Assembly: GCA_022340195.1 (NCBI GenBank)
Contig: JAJDOL010000191.1
Coordinates: 1 to 51,504 of the forward strand
Direction of reading: 5' to 3'
DNA from: Chromatiaceae bacterium
Lineage (GTDB): Bacteria > Pseudomonadota > Gammaproteobacteria > Chromatiales > Chromatiaceae
DNA length: 51,504 nt
Positions 1 through 11,252 of this stretch are shown piece after piece. Position 1 is the first letter of the stretch. Each line of letters opens with the position of its first letter. A model generated the notes under the pieces. The model was not told the DNA's origin and did not search any database. It worked only from the letters and a program-made list of their open reading frames with translations. The translations under genes and the position numbers were made by a program.

Positions 1-1484
1 TCGGTCTCGAGCCAATAGCGATAGCCCAATCCGTCGAGCAGGTGGAGGAAATCCGCATGCTCTCCGGTCGGAACCTGAATACCCATCAGGACCCGCCCGT
101 AGGCGGCGCCGTGGTTCCGGTAATGAAACAAACTGATGTTCCAGCGCCGCCCGATGCCGGATAGAAAGTCGAGCAAGGCCCCCGGACGCTCGGGGAACTC
201 GAAACGGATCAGGACTTCGTCGGCAACGCCCCGCGCATGCCCGCCAACCATAAACCGAATGTGCAGCTTGGCGGTCTCGTTCTCGGTCATGTCGACGACG
301 GAAAAGCCCTTCTGCACCAACCGGGAGACGAGATCGTGGCGCTCGGCGTCCCCGCCTCCCAGCTCCACGCCGACGAAGACCCGGGCGCGGCGTTCGTGGG
401 CATAGCGGTAATTGAACTCGGTGATCTGGCGCTTGCCCAGAACACGGCAAAAACCAAGGAAGCTGCCGGGCCGCTCGGCGATCTCCACCGCCAGGAGGGC
501 CTCGCGGCGCTCGCCGAGCTCCGCCCGTTCGGCGACGTGGCGCAGCCGATCGAAGTTGATGTTGGCGCCGCTCTCGATGGCGACCAGATGTTCACCCTTT
601 AGCCCTTCTCGCTGCACATAGCGTTTCAAACCCGCAACCCCGAGGGCCCCAGCCGGCTCGGCGATTCCGCGCGTGTCGTCGAAGACGTCCTTGATCGCGG
701 CACAGATCTCATCGGTTCCGACCAGGACCACCTCGTCCACCAGCTTGCGGGCGATGCGAAAGGTCTCCTTTCCAATCCGGCGAACCGCAACCCCATCGGC
801 GAACAGCCCCACCTGATCGAGCTCCACCCGCTTCCCCGCCGCCAGGGCGCGCTGCAGCGTCGGTGCCTCCCGCGGCTCCACGCCGATGATCTTTACGCCG
901 GGGTATACGTACTTGACGTACGCGGCAATCCCCGCGATCAGCCCGCCGCCGCCCACGGGAACGAAGATGGCATGGGGTGGCTCCGGATGCTGGCGCAGGA
1001 TCTCCATCCCGATAGTCCCCTGGCCGGCGATCACGTCCGGGTCGTCGAAGGGATGGATGAAGGTGAGATTCCGCTCCGCCATGAGCTCCATAGCACGCCC
1101 GAAGGCCTCGTCGTAGGAGTCCCCGTACAGGAGTGTTTCCGCACCCAAACCGCGAACCGCCTGCACCTTGATCGGCGGTGTGGTACGCGGCATGACGATC
1201 AATGCGTGCGCCCTGAGCCGAGCCGCGCCCAAGGCAACCCCTTGGGCGTGATTACCCGCCGAGGCCGCTATCACGCCACGCTGCAACGTCGCCTGATCCA
1301 TGTGCGCGAGCTTGTTGTAGGCGCCGCGCAACTTGAATGAGAAGACGGGCTGCAGGTCCTCGCGCTTGAGAAAGATCTCGTTTCCCAATCTTTCGGACAG
1401 CCTGCAGGCGCGGGTAAGCGGCGACTCCTGGGCCACGTCGTATACACGGGCCCGCAAAATACGTTCTATATAGGTTTCTGGCAT
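1..1484 (-). CDS. ilvA: Threonine ammonia-lyase, biosynthetic (IlvA), C-terminus cut by window edge
   Basis: PLP enzyme that deaminates L-threonine to 2-oxobutanoate, the first committed step of isoleucine synthesis. Reading the minus strand from ATG at 1484 (MPETYIERIL) gives 494 codons without a stop, so only about 10 residues of the roughly 505-residue family length are missing. Visible motifs: the PLP-lysine loop FSFKLRGAYNK, SAGNHAQG, and the phosphate-binding glycine loop VGGGGLIAG. The C-terminal third carries the two ACT-like regulatory repeats, each with a recognisable xERPGxxLxF element, which are the site of isoleucine feedback in this family. The gene is divergent from rpiA, an arrangement common in Gammaproteobacteria. 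Confidence 0.96.
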   Translation of the reverse strand, partial: MPETYIERILRARVYDVAQESPLTRACRLSERLGNEIFLKREDLQPVFSFKLRGAYNKLAHMDQATLQRGVIAASAGNHAQGVALGAARLRAHALIVMPRTTPPIKVQAVRGLGAETLLYGDSYDEAFGRAMELMAERNLTFIHPFDDPDVIAGQGTIGMEILRQHPEPPHAIFVPVGGGGLIAGIAAYVKYVYPGVKIIGVEPREAPTLQRALAAGKRVELDQVGLFADGVAVRRIGKETFRIARKLVDEVVLVGTDEICAAIKDVFDDTRGIAEPAGALGVAGLKRYVQREGLKGEHLVAIESGANINFDRLRHVAERAELGERREALLAVEIAERPGSFLGFCRVLGKRQITEFNYRYAHERRARVFVGVELGGGDAERHDLVSRLVQKGFSVVDMTENETAKLHIRFMVGGHARGVADEVLIRFEFPERPGALLDFLSGIGRRWNISLFHYRNHGAAYGRVLMGIQVPTGEHADFLHLLDGLGYRYWLET

Positions 1485-1628
1485 CGAATCGAATCAGGTT
1501 TTCTGAGTAAAGATCTCGCAGCTCGTCGGGATACGCGTCGGCTCGAATTCAACTTCTATCGGATCCGGTATCGCCAGCATTGACGGAATCACGGAAGATT
1601 CTGAAATTCTACCGTAGGTCCGGCGCTC

Positions 1629-1637
1629 TGCTATGAT
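1629..1637 (+). promoter_or_regulatory. Extended -10 promoter candidate for rpiA
   Basis: TGcTATGAT, an extended -10 element with five of six consensus bases, lies 36 bases before the rpiA ATG. No good -35 hexamer is present, which fits an extended -10 promoter. Read by eye only. Confidence 0.45.
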
Positions 1638-1673
1638 ACGGGACGGTTCAGAATCCGAACGTGGAGGAACGAA

Positions 1674-2333
1674 ATGACTCCGGACGAAATGAAAAAGCTC
1701 GCCGCGAAGGCGGCTTTGGAGTACGTGGCCGGCGGCATCGTGGGTGTCGGTACGGGCTCCACGGTCAATCACTTCATCGATTTTCTCGCAACCATCAAGG
1801 GCAACATCGAGGGGGCCGTTTCGAGCTCTGAGGTTTCGACGGCACACATGAAGGACCAGGGCATCCCGGTTTTGGACCTCAACTACGCCGGCGAGCTCGA
1901 CCTCTACGTGGACGGCGCGGACGAATCCAACCACCAGCTCCAGCTGATCAAGGGTGGCGGCGGTGCCCTCACCAGAGAAAAAATCGTCGCCGCGGCCAGC
2001 AAGAGGTTCGTTTGCATCGCAGACGGCAGCAAGCTGGTCGATGTGCTGGGCGCCTACCCGCTGCCCGTCGAAGTGATCCCCATGGCCCGCAGTCATGTGG
2101 CACGGGAGCTCGTCAAGCTCGGCGGGACTCCTGTCTGGCGCGAGGGATTCATCAGCGACAACGGAAATCTGATTCTGGACGTTGAGAACCTGGAAATCAC
2201 CGATCCACCTAAACTGGAGCAGGAAATAAACAACATCGCGGGCGTAGTGACGGTCGGCATATTCGCCTTGCGACCGGCAGATGTACTCATTCTAGGTACC
2301 GAGGCCGGTACCAAGACGGTTACTTCCGCCTAG
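1674..2333 (+). CDS. rpiA: Ribose-5-phosphate isomerase A
   Basis: Interconverts ribose 5-phosphate and ribulose 5-phosphate in the pentose phosphate pathway and the Calvin cycle. The 219-residue product matches the usual length of RpiA. It shows the conserved [13 protein letters not shown] substrate-binding loop near residue 24, DGADESN near 81 and [14 protein letters not shown] near 94, which carry the catalytic Asp/Glu/Lys residues. The ATG at 1674 follows a good GGAGG ribosome site. It stands alone between divergent ilvA and a convergent CPCC gene, with tandem hairpins just downstream. In an autotroph it would work with the transketolase and aldolase encoded a few kb away. Confidence 0.97.
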   Translation: MTPDEMKKLAAKAALEYVAGGIVGVGTGSTVNHFIDFLATIKGNIEGAVSSSEVSTAHMKDQGIPVLDLNYAGELDLYVDGADESNHQLQLIKGGGGALTREKIVAAASKRFVCIADGSKLVDVLGAYPLPVEVIPMARSHVARELVKLGGTPVWREGFISDNGNLILDVENLEITDPPKLEQEINNIAGVVTVGIFALRPADVLILGTEAGTKTVTSA

Positions 2334-2340
2334 AGTGAAA

Positions 2341-2380
2341 GAGCCCAAGGGGCTCGCAACGACGGGCAACGCCCCGTCGT
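2341..2380 (+). terminator. Tandem hairpins 3' of rpiA
   Basis: Two perfect stem-loops follow the rpiA stop: a 6-bp stem (2341-2346 with 2350-2355) and an 8-bp stem (2359-2366 with 2373-2380). There is no T-run, so this is either a weak or factor-assisted terminator or an mRNA-stabilising end. It sits between two converging genes. Confidence 0.45.
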
Positions 2381-2472
2381 CCCTTCACATGTGATCGACA
2401 TGAATGCGCCCGGGGATGACCGACAAGCCACGGGCGTTCGCAATGCGCAGAGAAGGTCGCTCCTGGCGGAGC

Positions 2473-2868
2473 TTAGCCGACCAAACGCCGCCAATAGGTC
2501 GAACGCCAATAGTAGAGGACGGTTGTATCCGGCCAGGGATAGGAGTCACCGTAGCTGATGCCGCGACTTGGTTTTTCCGGATTGTCTCGATCCGGGTCCA
2601 AGGGCCTCCAGCCCTTCTCGATCAATTCCCCCTCGAGGGGGTCGCGGGTCTGGCCCAGGTTTCGTCGTTCCGATGCGCCGTAGCTCCGGTAATTCAGTTG
2701 GGCCTCGAACAGGCTGACCACGTTGCCGCCTCCGGGCATAAGCGGAAAGCGCAACTGCGCGAGGTCGTCCTCCCAGCCGCAGATGGGACAGATCTGGTGA
2801 AATCCGGGCTCCCGGTCGAATACGATATGGCCGCAGCAGGGGCAGGGAAACTTGGTCTCGTCGTACAT
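2473..2868 (-). CDS. Cysteine-rich CPCC-domain protein
   Basis: A 131-residue protein with two cysteine pairs near the N-terminus, FPCPCCGH (residues 9-12) and CPICGWED (about residues 31-34). This is the signature of the CPCC family, whose function is unknown and where the cysteines probably bind zinc. The rest is soluble and rich in Trp, Tyr and Arg, with no membrane segment. ATG at 2868 lacks a clear ribosome site. It lies downstream of the fba terminator with its own possible -10 element at 2921-2926, so it is probably a separate transcript. In other genomes such proteins are scattered single genes, so the neighbours say little about function. Confidence 0.8.
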   Translation of the reverse strand: MYDETKFPCPCCGHIVFDREPGFHQICPICGWEDDLAQLRFPLMPGGGNVVSLFEAQLNYRSYGASERRNLGQTRDPLEGELIEKGWRPLDPDRDNPEKPSRGISYGDSYPWPDTTVLYYWRSTYWRRLVG

Positions 2869-2920
2869 CGTTCAGTCAACACCTGCGCTCGGGCACACCA
2901 AGGGGGTTTGTTCCCATACG

Positions 2921-2926
2921 ACTATA
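2921..2926 (-). promoter_or_regulatory. Possible -10 element for the CPCC gene
   Basis: TATAGT on the minus strand (five of six consensus bases), 53 bases upstream of the ATG and just past the fba terminator. No convincing -35 box is visible. Confidence 0.3.
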
Positions 2927-2948
2927 CAGGACTTAAACCGCCTGAACG

Positions 2949-2975
2949 AAAAAGGGGCGCAGAGCGCCCCTTTTT
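2949..2975 (-). terminator. Intrinsic terminator of the tkt-gap-pgk-pyk-fba operon
   Basis: A 7-bp GC stem (2954-2960 with 2964-2970, loop AGA) is flanked by five A and five T, so it reads as a strong intrinsic terminator in both directions. It lies about 30 bases past the fba stop and insulates the CPCC gene. Confidence 0.9.
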
Positions 2976-3005
2976 CCGGTTCCGCGTAGGCGGTCAAATC
3001 CGAGG

Positions 3006-4070
3006 TCAGTTCACTTTGGGATCCAGCTCACCCTTGGCGTAACGATCCGTCATGGCCTCCAGCGAAAGGGCCTTTATCTTTGACGCATTGCCCGCCGTAC
3101 CGAAGGCCTCGTAGCGCGCCTTGCAGATCTCATACATGCCTTTGGTCGCAGCGGCAAGATACTTGCGCGGATCGAATTCCGATGGTTTGTCGTGCATGAA
3201 CTTGCGGATGGATCCAGTGGAGGCCATGCGCAGGTCCGTGTCAATGTTGACCTTGCGCACGCCGTGCTTGATGCCCTCGACGATCTCCTCGACCGGAACC
3301 CCGTAGGTCTCGCCCATGTCGCCGCCGTACTGATTGATGATGGCCAGCCAGTCTTGGGGAACGGAGGACGAACCGTGCATCACGAGATGCGTGTTGGGAA
3401 TGCGCGCGTTGATCTCCTTGATGCGCTCGATGGCCAGGATGTCGCCGGTCGGCGGACGGGTGAACTTGTAGGCACCGTGGGAGGTGCCGATGGCGATGGC
3501 GAGGGCGTCGACTCCCGTCTTCTTGACGAAGTCCGCGGCCTCCTCGGGATCCGTCAGCAGCTGGCTATGATCCAGCACGCCTTCAGCGCCGATGCCGTCC
3601 TCCTCTCCAGCCATACCGGTTTCCAGGGAGCCCAGGCAACCCAGCTCTCCTTCGACGGAGACCCCGCAGGCGTGGGCCATGTCGACGACGGTCTTCGTTA
3701 CATCGACATTGTACTCGTAGCTCATGGGCGTCTTGCCGTCTTCGCCCAGGGAACCGTCCATCATGACGGAAGAGAAGCCGAGCTGAATGGAGCGCTGGCA
3801 TACGGCAGCCGAGGTGCCATGATCCTGATGCATACACACCGGGATGTGGGGCCACTCCTCGACGGCGGCCAGGATCAGATGACGCAGGAAGGGCGCACCC
3901 GCGTATTTGCGGGCACCGGCAGAGGCCTGGACGATGACCGGGGAGTCGGTCTCGTCGGCGGCCTGCATGATGGCGCGCATCTGCTCCAGGTTGTTGACAT
4001 TGAAGGCCGGGACGCCGTAACCGTTCTCGGCAGCGTGGTCCAGCATTTGACGCATTGAGATCAGGGCCAT
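3006..4070 (-). CDS. fba: Fructose-bisphosphate aldolase, class II, Calvin-cycle type
   Basis: Zinc-dependent aldolase joining glyceraldehyde 3-phosphate and dihydroxyacetone phosphate. In CO2-fixing bacteria related enzymes also make sedoheptulose bisphosphate. The 354-residue product has the class II motifs: CMHQDHGTS (metal and catalytic residues, about residue 80), VEGELGCLG, the HGSSSVP loop and NIDTDLR for phosphate binding. The sequence is of the Calvin-cycle subtype of class II rather than the E. coli FbaA subtype. ATG at 4070 follows a good GAGGAG site. It is the last gene of the five-gene operon and is followed by a strong terminator. Confidence 0.95.
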   Translation of the reverse strand: MALISMRQMLDHAAENGYGVPAFNVNNLEQMRAIMQAADETDSPVIVQASAGARKYAGAPFLRHLILAAVEEWPHIPVCMHQDHGTSAAVCQRSIQLGFSSVMMDGSLGEDGKTPMSYEYNVDVTKTVVDMAHACGVSVEGELGCLGSLETGMAGEEDGIGAEGVLDHSQLLTDPEEAADFVKKTGVDALAIAIGTSHGAYKFTRPPTGDILAIERIKEINARIPNTHLVMHGSSSVPQDWLAIINQYGGDMGETYGVPVEEIVEGIKHGVRKVNIDTDLRMASTGSIRKFMHDKPSEFDPRKYLAAATKGMYEICKARYEAFGTAGNASKIKALSLEAMTDRYAKGELDPKVN

Positions 4071-4139
4071 GATGGTTCTCCTCGTGTTGGCTGTTGAATA
4101 GAATCGGGGGTCAAGATAATTTCCAGAACAAGGTGCGGA

Positions 4140-5579
4140 TCAGTCCTTTGTCAGCAGCGCGTGCTCTCCGACACGCATGATTTTCATGATATTGGTTTGA
4201 CCCTCCACGCCGTAGCGATCTCCCTTTGTGATGATAACCAAGTCCCCCTCGCTTACGGTACCCCGGCGAAGGAGCTCTTCGATTACTTCCTTGTTGACCT
4301 CGTGGATGTCCTTGCTCGCAACTTCGAAACTGACAGGATAGACGCCGCGATAGAGCGTGACCTTTCTGCGCGTACCGGCCAAGCGCGTGACGGCGTGTAT
4401 CGGGATGCCGGAATGCATGCGCGACATCCATTTCACGGTCGAGCCGGTCTCGGTCAGCGCGGCAATCGCCGTCACGCCGAGATGATTGGCGGTGTACATA
4501 GTGGCCATGGCGATGGCCTCGTCCACTCGCCCGAAGACACTGTCGATGCGGTGCTTCGATTTGCGCGCGTGCTTTTCGGCTTCCAGACAGATCCGGTGCA
4601 GGGCCTCCACGACCTTGGGCGGATGCTTTCCGATGGAGCTCTCGGCTGACAGCATCACCGCGTCCGTACCCTCGACGACGGCGTTGGCTACGTCGAAGAC
4701 CTCAGCCCGGGTCGGAATGGGGCTCTCTATCATCGACTGCATCATCTGCGTGGCGGTGATGACCACGCAGTTCCTGTCCCGAGCGTCGTGAATCAAACGT
4801 TTTTGAACAGCCGGCAGCTCCGCATCGCCGATCTCGACCCCCAGATCGCCGCGGGCCACCATGATGACGTCCGAGGCAGCAATAATCTCGTCGATCGCGT
4901 TCAGGGCCTCGACGCGCTCGATCTTCGAGACGATGCCGCCCTTGCCGCCCGCCTGCTGAAACAGCTCGCGCGCGATGCGCACATCATCGCCGTTGCAGAC
5001 GAAGGACACGGCCAGGTAGTCGGCATCGATATCCGCGGCGAATCCAATATCCCGCTTGTCCTTTTCGGTCAGAGCCGGTGCCGACAGCCCCCCGCCCTTC
5101 TTATTGATGCCCTTGTTGCTCGACAGGGTACCGCCGACCACGACCCGACACTGAACACACCTCGCCTCCACCGTTTCGACCAGCAACTCGATTGCGCCGT
5201 CGTCGAGCAAGAGGGTGTTACCCTGTGACAAGTCTCCGGCCAGATCCTCGTAGGTGGAGCCGACGCGCCGCCAATCGCCATCATCAAGCCTGCAATCGGC
5301 ATCGATGGCGAAGTGGTCGCCAACGCCAAGCGTAACCGGGCCATTGCGAAATCCGCCGATCCGGATCTTTGGGCCCTGCAGGTCCACGAGCACCCCGACC
5401 TCGCGGCCGTCGGCTGCGGCGAGCTCACGGACTCGCTGCACCCGCTTGCGATGCCGATCGTGGGAGTCGTGGGAGAGGTTGAGACGTACCACGTCGACAC
5501 CGGCGGCGATAAGCCGCTCCAGTACCTCACCATCCGTGGCCGGTCCCAGGGTAGCGACGATCTTTGTGCGTCTAGGCAT
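4140..5579 (-). CDS. pyk: Pyruvate kinase
   Basis: Converts phosphoenolpyruvate and ADP to pyruvate and ATP. It is 479 residues long, the length of the PykA-type enzyme. Visible motifs: PRRTKIVATLGPAT at the N-terminus, VSKIERVEAL (active-site Lys and Glu), MVARGDLGVEIG, and the following TATQMMQSMIESPIPTRAEV block. The C-terminal allosteric domain is complete. ATG at 5579 gives the conserved start, though no clear ribosome site is seen upstream. It sits between pgk and fba, the order seen in many autotrophic proteobacteria, so carbon flow out of the Calvin cycle may be co-expressed with the cycle enzymes. Confidence 0.96.
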   Translation of the reverse strand: MPRRTKIVATLGPATDGEVLERLIAAGVDVVRLNLSHDSHDRHRKRVQRVRELAAADGREVGVLVDLQGPKIRIGGFRNGPVTLGVGDHFAIDADCRLDDGDWRRVGSTYEDLAGDLSQGNTLLLDDGAIELLVETVEARCVQCRVVVGGTLSSNKGINKKGGGLSAPALTEKDKRDIGFAADIDADYLAVSFVCNGDDVRIARELFQQAGGKGGIVSKIERVEALNAIDEIIAASDVIMVARGDLGVEIGDAELPAVQKRLIHDARDRNCVVITATQMMQSMIESPIPTRAEVFDVANAVVEGTDAVMLSAESSIGKHPPKVVEALHRICLEAEKHARKSKHRIDSVFGRVDEAIAMATMYTANHLGVTAIAALTETGSTVKWMSRMHSGIPIHAVTRLAGTRRKVTLYRGVYPVSFEVASKDIHEVNKEVIEELLRRGTVSEGDLVIITKGDRYGVEGQTNIMKIMRVGEHALLTKD

Positions 5580-5737
5580 GAAAACAGTTGTTGGTGATCA
5601 AGGGATACTGCGCCAAGCGCGGCCCAAAGGCTCGCGCCCAGGCCCTGCGGTTGGCAACCGAAAGACCTGGGTTCGGAATAACTGAGTTTACCTAGACTTG
5701 ATGACAGCTTGACGCTGCCCTTTAGCCGCTGGTGCGC

Positions 5738-6919
5738 TTAGTCGTTAGCCCGTTGCTCCAGCATGGCTACTGCCGGAAGAGTCTTGCCTTCGAGGTATTC
5801 GAGGAAGGCGCCGCCGGCAGTCGAGATGTAGGACACCTTGTCATAGATGTCGTACTTCTGGATGGCGGCGATGGTGTCGCCACCGCCGGCCAAGGAAAAG
5901 CAGTCGGAGTCAGCGATGGCCATGGACACGGTCTTGGTACCCTCGCCGAACTGATCGAACTCGAACACGCCCACCGGGCCGTTCCAGACCACCGTGCCTG
6001 CCTTGGCGATGATGTCGGCCAGCTCTTGGGCGGACTTGGGGCCGATGTCGAAGATCATATCGTCGTCCGCTACGTCGCCGGGATCCTTGAGGACGGCGGG
6101 CTCGTTCTCGTCGAAGTTCTTGCCGCAGACCACGTCCACCGCGATCGGGATGTTGGCGCCACGGGCCTTCATCTTCTCCACCAGGGTCTTGGCGGTGTCG
6201 ACCAGGTCGTCCTCGCACAGGGACTTGCCGACATTGTTGCCCATGGCCTTGAGAAAAGTGTTGGCGATACCGCCGCCGACCACCAGTTGGTCGACCTTCT
6301 CGGACAGGGCCTCGAGCACGGTGAGCTTGGTGGAGACCTTGGAGCCGCCGACGATGGCGACCATGGGGCGGGCCGGGTTGGCCAGCGCCTTGGCCAGGTT
6401 ATCCAGCTCGTCGGACAACAGAAGCCCGGCGCAGGCGACCGGGGCAAACTTGCCTGCACCATGGGTCGAGGCCTGGGCGCGGTGGGCGGTGCCGAACGCG
6501 TCCATGACGAACACGTCGCACAGGGCGGCGTATTTCTTGGCCAGCTCCTCGTTGTCCTTCTTCTCGCCGGCGTTGAAGCGCACGTTCTCGAGCAGGACCA
6601 CCTCGCCCTCACTTACGTCAGGCGCCTTGTCCAGGTAGTCCTTGACCAGCGGCACGGTCTTGCCGAGCTTGGCCGACATATCGTCGGCAATCGGCTGCAT
6701 GGAGTTCTCTTCGTCCACCACGCCCTCCTGCGGGCGACCGCGGTGAGAAAAGACCATGACCTTGGCACCGGCTTTCATGCAGTGCTCAACGGTCGGCATG
6801 GAGGCGGTAATGCGGGCGTCGGAGGTCACCTTGCCGTCCTTGACGGGCACGTTGAGGTCGGCGCGGATCAGCACGCGCTTGCCGGCGAGGTCGAGATCGG
6901 TCAGCTTGATGAATGACAT
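5738..6919 (-). CDS. pgk: Phosphoglycerate kinase
   Basis: Transfers phosphate between ATP and 3-phosphoglycerate; it runs towards 1,3-bisphosphoglycerate in the Calvin cycle. The start is set at 6919 ([11 protein letters not shown]) because GGAGG stands at proper spacing there and the product is then 393 residues, close to the family norm; the frame stays open 12 codons further. Motifs: [11 protein letters not shown] near residue 20, FSHRGRP near 60, GGSKVSTKL in mid-protein, and the C-terminal nucleotide loop [13 protein letters not shown]. It is the third gene of the operon, separated from gap by a hairpin at 7020-7045. Confidence 0.97.
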   Translation of the reverse strand: MSFIKLTDLDLAGKRVLIRADLNVPVKDGKVTSDARITASMPTVEHCMKAGAKVMVFSHRGRPQEGVVDEENSMQPIADDMSAKLGKTVPLVKDYLDKAPDVSEGEVVLLENVRFNAGEKKDNEELAKKYAALCDVFVMDAFGTAHRAQASTHGAGKFAPVACAGLLLSDELDNLAKALANPARPMVAIVGGSKVSTKLTVLEALSEKVDQLVVGGGIANTFLKAMGNNVGKSLCEDDLVDTAKTLVEKMKARGANIPIAVDVVCGKNFDENEPAVLKDPGDVADDDMIFDIGPKSAQELADIIAKAGTVVWNGPVGVFEFDQFGEGTKTVSMAIADSDCFSLAGGGDTIAAIQKYDIYDKVSYISTAGGAFLEYLEGKTLPAVAMLEQRAND

Positions 6920-7019
6920 GGGGTCCTCCGCGATAGTTTCAGTGAGGCAAAGCAATTGGGGAAACCGTTCCGGCTTTCCGAATAGCTTTTAGATTGCCAA
7001 AGGTCGAGGACGTAGGGCC

Positions 7020-7045
7020 AAGGGGAGGCGACAAAGCCTCCCCTT
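7020..7045 (-). promoter_or_regulatory. Stable hairpin between gap and pgk
   Basis: A perfect 10-bp inverted repeat (7020-7029 with 7036-7045, 6-base loop) begins 30 bases past the gap stop. There is no T-run, so it is more likely an mRNA 3'-end stabiliser or partial attenuator than a full terminator. Confidence 0.6.
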
Positions 7046-7074
7046 CTCGGCCCTAAGCCCTATTCCTTAAGCCC

Positions 7075-8079
<1,005 letters not shown>

Positions 8080-8154
8080 TTAAACCTCCAGTCTTCTTCA
8101 GGATTGATTGTGCTTGGTTGGGAAACTCGGACAGCCTCTCAGAGCTGCTGCCCC

Positions 8155-10167
8155 TTAGAGCTGGTCCTCTACCGCCTTTACAACACTTTCCGCGGTGACG
8201 CCGAACTCCTTGTACACGTCCTCCGCGGGTGCGGATTCGCCGAAGGTGTCGACGCCGACGACCTTGCCCTCTAGACCTACGTACTTGGACCAGAGCGCGG
8301 TGACACCGGCCTCGACCGCGACGCGGGCCTTCACCGCGGCCGGAAGAACGGACTCCTTGTAAGCCGCGTCTTGGGCGTCGAATGCGTCCATAGACGGCAT
8401 GGAAACCACCCGCACCTTTCGGCCCTTGGCGGTCAGCTCGTTGCAGGCATCAATCGCCAACGCTACCTCGGAGCCGGTGCCGATGATAACGGCTTCCGGC
8501 TCGCCTTCGCAGTCGCGCAGGACATAGGCACCCTTGGCGATGGCTCGCAGCTGCTCTTCGGTGCGCTCGAGGTGAGGCAGTCCCTGGCGGGAGAAGATCA
8601 GGCTGGTCGGGCCACCCGTACGCTCGATCGCCAGCTTCCAGGCCACGGCGCTCTCCACCGCGTCCGCCGGGCGCCAAGTGGACATGCGCGGGGTCAGACG
8701 CAAGATGGAGATCTGCTCCACCGGCTGATGGGTCGGGCCGTCCTCGCCCAAACCGATGGAGTCGTGAGTATAAACGAAAATCGGATTGATCTTCATGAGC
8801 GCGGCCATGCGCAGGGCATTCTTGGCATACTCCATGAACATCAGGAAGGTTGCGCCGTAGGGCTTGAAGCCACCATGCAACGCGACCCCGTTCATGATGG
8901 CGGACATGCCGAACTCACGAACGCCGTAGTAGACATAGTTCCCCGAGGCGTCGTTCTTGGACACACCCTTGCTTCCGGACCAGATGGTCAGGTTGGAGCC
9001 GGCTAGATCCGCCGAGCCGCCGAGGAGCTCCGGAAGGATCGGTCCGTATCCGTTCAGGGCATTTTGAGAGGCCTTGCGTGAGGCGATCTTCTCCGCCTTG
9101 GCATCCACGGCCTTGACGAAGTCCCAGGACTTCTCTTCCCAGTCGGCCGGCAGGTCGCCGGCAATGCGACGCTTGAGCTCAGCCGCCAGATCCGGATGTG
9201 CAGCCTCATAGGCGGCAAAGCGCTCGTTCCAGTCGCCCTCGGCAGCCGTACCGCTCGTCTTCGCGCTCCAAGCGTTATAGATGTCGTCCGGAATCTCGAA
9301 GGGCGCATGGCTCCAACCGATGGCCTCCCGGGTCAGGGCGATCTCGTCGTCGCCTAACGGGGCGCCGTGGCAATCTTCCTTGCCCTGCTTGTTCGGAGAG
9401 CCGTAACCGATGATGGTCTGACAACAGATGAGAGACGGCTTGTCGGTTACCGATTTGGCCTTTTCGATCGCCGCCTTGATCGCCTCCGCGTCGTGACCGT
9501 CGACTTGCGGGATCACGTGCCACCCATAGGCATCGAAGCGCTTGGGCGTATCGTCGAGGAACCAGGCCGGGGTATCGCCGTGGCCACGCACCTCGCCGTC
9601 GATGGAGATGTTGTTGTCATCGTAGAAAGCGACGAGCTTGCCCAGACCCAGGACACCCGCGAGCGAGCAAGCCTCGTGGGAGATACCCTCCATCAGGCAG
9701 CCGTCGCCGAGGAAGACATAGGTAGCATGGTCGATGATTTCATGGCCCGGTTTGTTGAACTGGCCTGCCAAGACCTTCTCGGCAAGCGCCATACCAACGG
9801 CGTTGGTGATACCCTGACCGAGCGGACCCGTGGTGGTCTCGACACCCGGGGCATAGCCGTACTCCGGGTGGCCCGGGGTCTTGGAGTGAAGCTGCCGGAA
9901 CTGCTTGAGATCTTCGATGCTCAGATCGTAGCCGGTCAGGTGCAACAGGGAGTAGATGAGCATGGAGCCATGACCGTTGGACAAAACAAAACGGTCGCGG
10001 TCCAACCACTGCGGGTTGGCCGGATTGTGCTTCATGAAATCGTTCCACAACACCTCGGCGATATCGGCCATCCCCATCGGGGCGCCGGGGTGACCGGAAT
10101 TTGCTTTCTGGACTGCATCCATGCTCAGGGCACGGACCGCGTTGGCGAGCTCTCTGCGTGAGGACAT
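8155..10167 (-). CDS. tkt: Transketolase
   Basis: Thiamine-diphosphate enzyme moving two-carbon units between sugar phosphates in the pentose phosphate pathway and the Calvin cycle. At 670 residues it has full family length. It shows [14 protein letters not shown] near residue 20, the [18 protein letters not shown] cofactor motif near 155 with DDNNISIDG after it, the central [13 protein letters not shown] region, and the C-terminal domain. ATG at 10167 follows GGGGAG. It is the first gene of the five-gene operon, so the operon promoter should be in the 350-base gap upstream. Confidence 0.97.
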   Translation of the reverse strand: MSSRRELANAVRALSMDAVQKANSGHPGAPMGMADIAEVLWNDFMKHNPANPQWLDRDRFVLSNGHGSMLIYSLLHLTGYDLSIEDLKQFRQLHSKTPGHPEYGYAPGVETTTGPLGQGITNAVGMALAEKVLAGQFNKPGHEIIDHATYVFLGDGCLMEGISHEACSLAGVLGLGKLVAFYDDNNISIDGEVRGHGDTPAWFLDDTPKRFDAYGWHVIPQVDGHDAEAIKAAIEKAKSVTDKPSLICCQTIIGYGSPNKQGKEDCHGAPLGDDEIALTREAIGWSHAPFEIPDDIYNAWSAKTSGTAAEGDWNERFAAYEAAHPDLAAELKRRIAGDLPADWEEKSWDFVKAVDAKAEKIASRKASQNALNGYGPILPELLGGSADLAGSNLTIWSGSKGVSKNDASGNYVYYGVREFGMSAIMNGVALHGGFKPYGATFLMFMEYAKNALRMAALMKINPIFVYTHDSIGLGEDGPTHQPVEQISILRLTPRMSTWRPADAVESAVAWKLAIERTGGPTSLIFSRQGLPHLERTEEQLRAIAKGAYVLRDCEGEPEAVIIGTGSEVALAIDACNELTAKGRKVRVVSMPSMDAFDAQDAAYKESVLPAAVKARVAVEAGVTALWSKYVGLEGKVVGVDTFGESAPAEDVYKEFGVTAESVVKAVEDQL

Positions 10168-10516
10168 CTAGACTCTCCCCTAAAATTTCTTAAAATTCAA
10201 AGCGTCCGCCAGCCGCTTCCGAGTGCCGTGGCACCCGGCGACGAACCTGCGACATGGGGCGTCGCGGTAGACGTGGAAAACGGGTTTTTCACTCCCAGTG
10301 CGGCCGGCATCTGGTCAGTCGCCCCGGCATATGCTCCCTGTGCGCAACCGGAAACCAGATGATTTGAAAGACCGCTTATTTTGGCGCAAACGGTAGGGGA
10401 GGACAACGAAGGACATCTTATGGCGGCAGAAAAAAAATCTTATAACTTACTTATATTGCGATTTAATGACACAGCCCCACCGCTAACGTGGAATGTTCAT
10501 GCGATTGCGGCTCGCA
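10168..10516. other. Noncoding gap upstream of tkt
   Basis: About 350 bases with no credible gene between the end of the redoxin gene and tkt, both on the minus strand. It holds an AT-rich block at 10431-10466 with an eight-base A-run (10430-10437). The rest is GC-rich leader sequence for the tkt operon. A long 5' leader or a binding site for a LysR-type Calvin-cycle regulator is possible, but I could not identify an operator. Confidence 0.5.
10439..10466 (-). promoter_or_regulatory. Weak promoter candidate for the tkt operon
   Basis: On the minus strand TTAAAT and TATAAG are separated by 16 bases inside an AT-rich island unlike its surroundings. The -10 matches five of six consensus bases but the -35 is poor. 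It would leave a leader of about 260 bases. Confidence 0.25.
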
Positions 10517-11074
10517 TCAGGACTCCCTCCATTTGATCGAGCAGCCCATACTCGGAATCTGCTCCCTGGGACCTTCGCCGGTTTCGGCGACCTGCGTCAT
10601 GGCTTCAAACAGATCGCGACGAGCACCCTGTGGAGCGGGCTCCTTGCGGCTTTCGTCCAGCCTGCCTCGATACTGAAGCCCCAGGTCCTTGTTGTAGCCG
10701 AAAAAATCTGGTGTGCAGACAGCCCCGTAGGCCTTCGCGACCTCTTGGGTCTCGTCGATCAGGTAAGGAAACGAAAATCCGTAGTCCTCAGCGACTCGTT
10801 TCATGTTCTCGAACGAGTCCTCCGGATAGTCCGTCGGGTCATTGGACATGATGGCCACGCAGCCGATACCGACATCCGCAAGCTCGCGGGCATCGCGCAG
10901 GATACGGTCACGCACCGCCTTCACGTACGGGCAATGGTTGCAGATGAACATGACCAGCAGGCCCTTGTCCCCTTTGCATTGATCGCGGGACCAGGTTTTT
11001 CCGTCAACACCCGGGAGGGAGAAGTCCGGCGCCGGTGCTCCGAACGCGCATACTGGGGTTTGAAGTGAAACCAT
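10517..11074 (-). CDS. Thioredoxin-family (AhpC/TSA-type redoxin) protein
   Basis: A 185-residue redoxin-fold protein. Start chosen at 11074 because GGAG precedes it and the redoxin domain begins right after; the frame is open 32 codons further up. Features: GAPAPDFSLPGVDG at the N-terminus, then MFICNHCPYVKAV, where CNHC is a CxxC at the peroxidatic/thioredoxin position, and GAVCTPDFFGYN in the C-terminal half. Such proteins are annotated as thioredoxin-family or alkyl hydroperoxide reductase-like, and the exact substrate is unknown. It lacks a signal peptide, so it is cytoplasmic. It is divergent from metK. Confidence 0.85.
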   Translation of the reverse strand: MVSLQTPVCAFGAPAPDFSLPGVDGKTWSRDQCKGDKGLLVMFICNHCPYVKAVRDRILRDARELADVGIGCVAIMSNDPTDYPEDSFENMKRVAEDYGFSFPYLIDETQEVAKAYGAVCTPDFFGYNKDLGLQYRGRLDESRKEPAPQGARRDLFEAMTQVAETGEGPREQIPSMGCSIKWRES

Positions 11075-11252
11075 CGATCGACTCCTGGCATTTGAAAAGG
11101 CACATCCCAGGACATAGTAACGGAAGCGGCGAAAAAGCCAACTCGAGCAATTAGGAAAAACCGATACCACAGCTTATCATCTAGCAATTTTGTGGGCCGC
11201 CGAGCCGGGGTCCGATCCTCCATCCACCGAACAGACAACGGGCGCGCTATCG

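Noticed and set aside
5732..6916. A 394-codon open frame opposite pgk; similar ones oppose gap, tkt and rhlB
   Set aside because: These are shadows of strongly conserved genes. Their products are Gly/Val/His-rich and match nothing recognisable.
11075..11252. Search for a SAM riboswitch before metK
   Set aside because: No SAM-I, SAM-II or SAM-IV core could be fitted; only the SAH element before ahcY is convincing.
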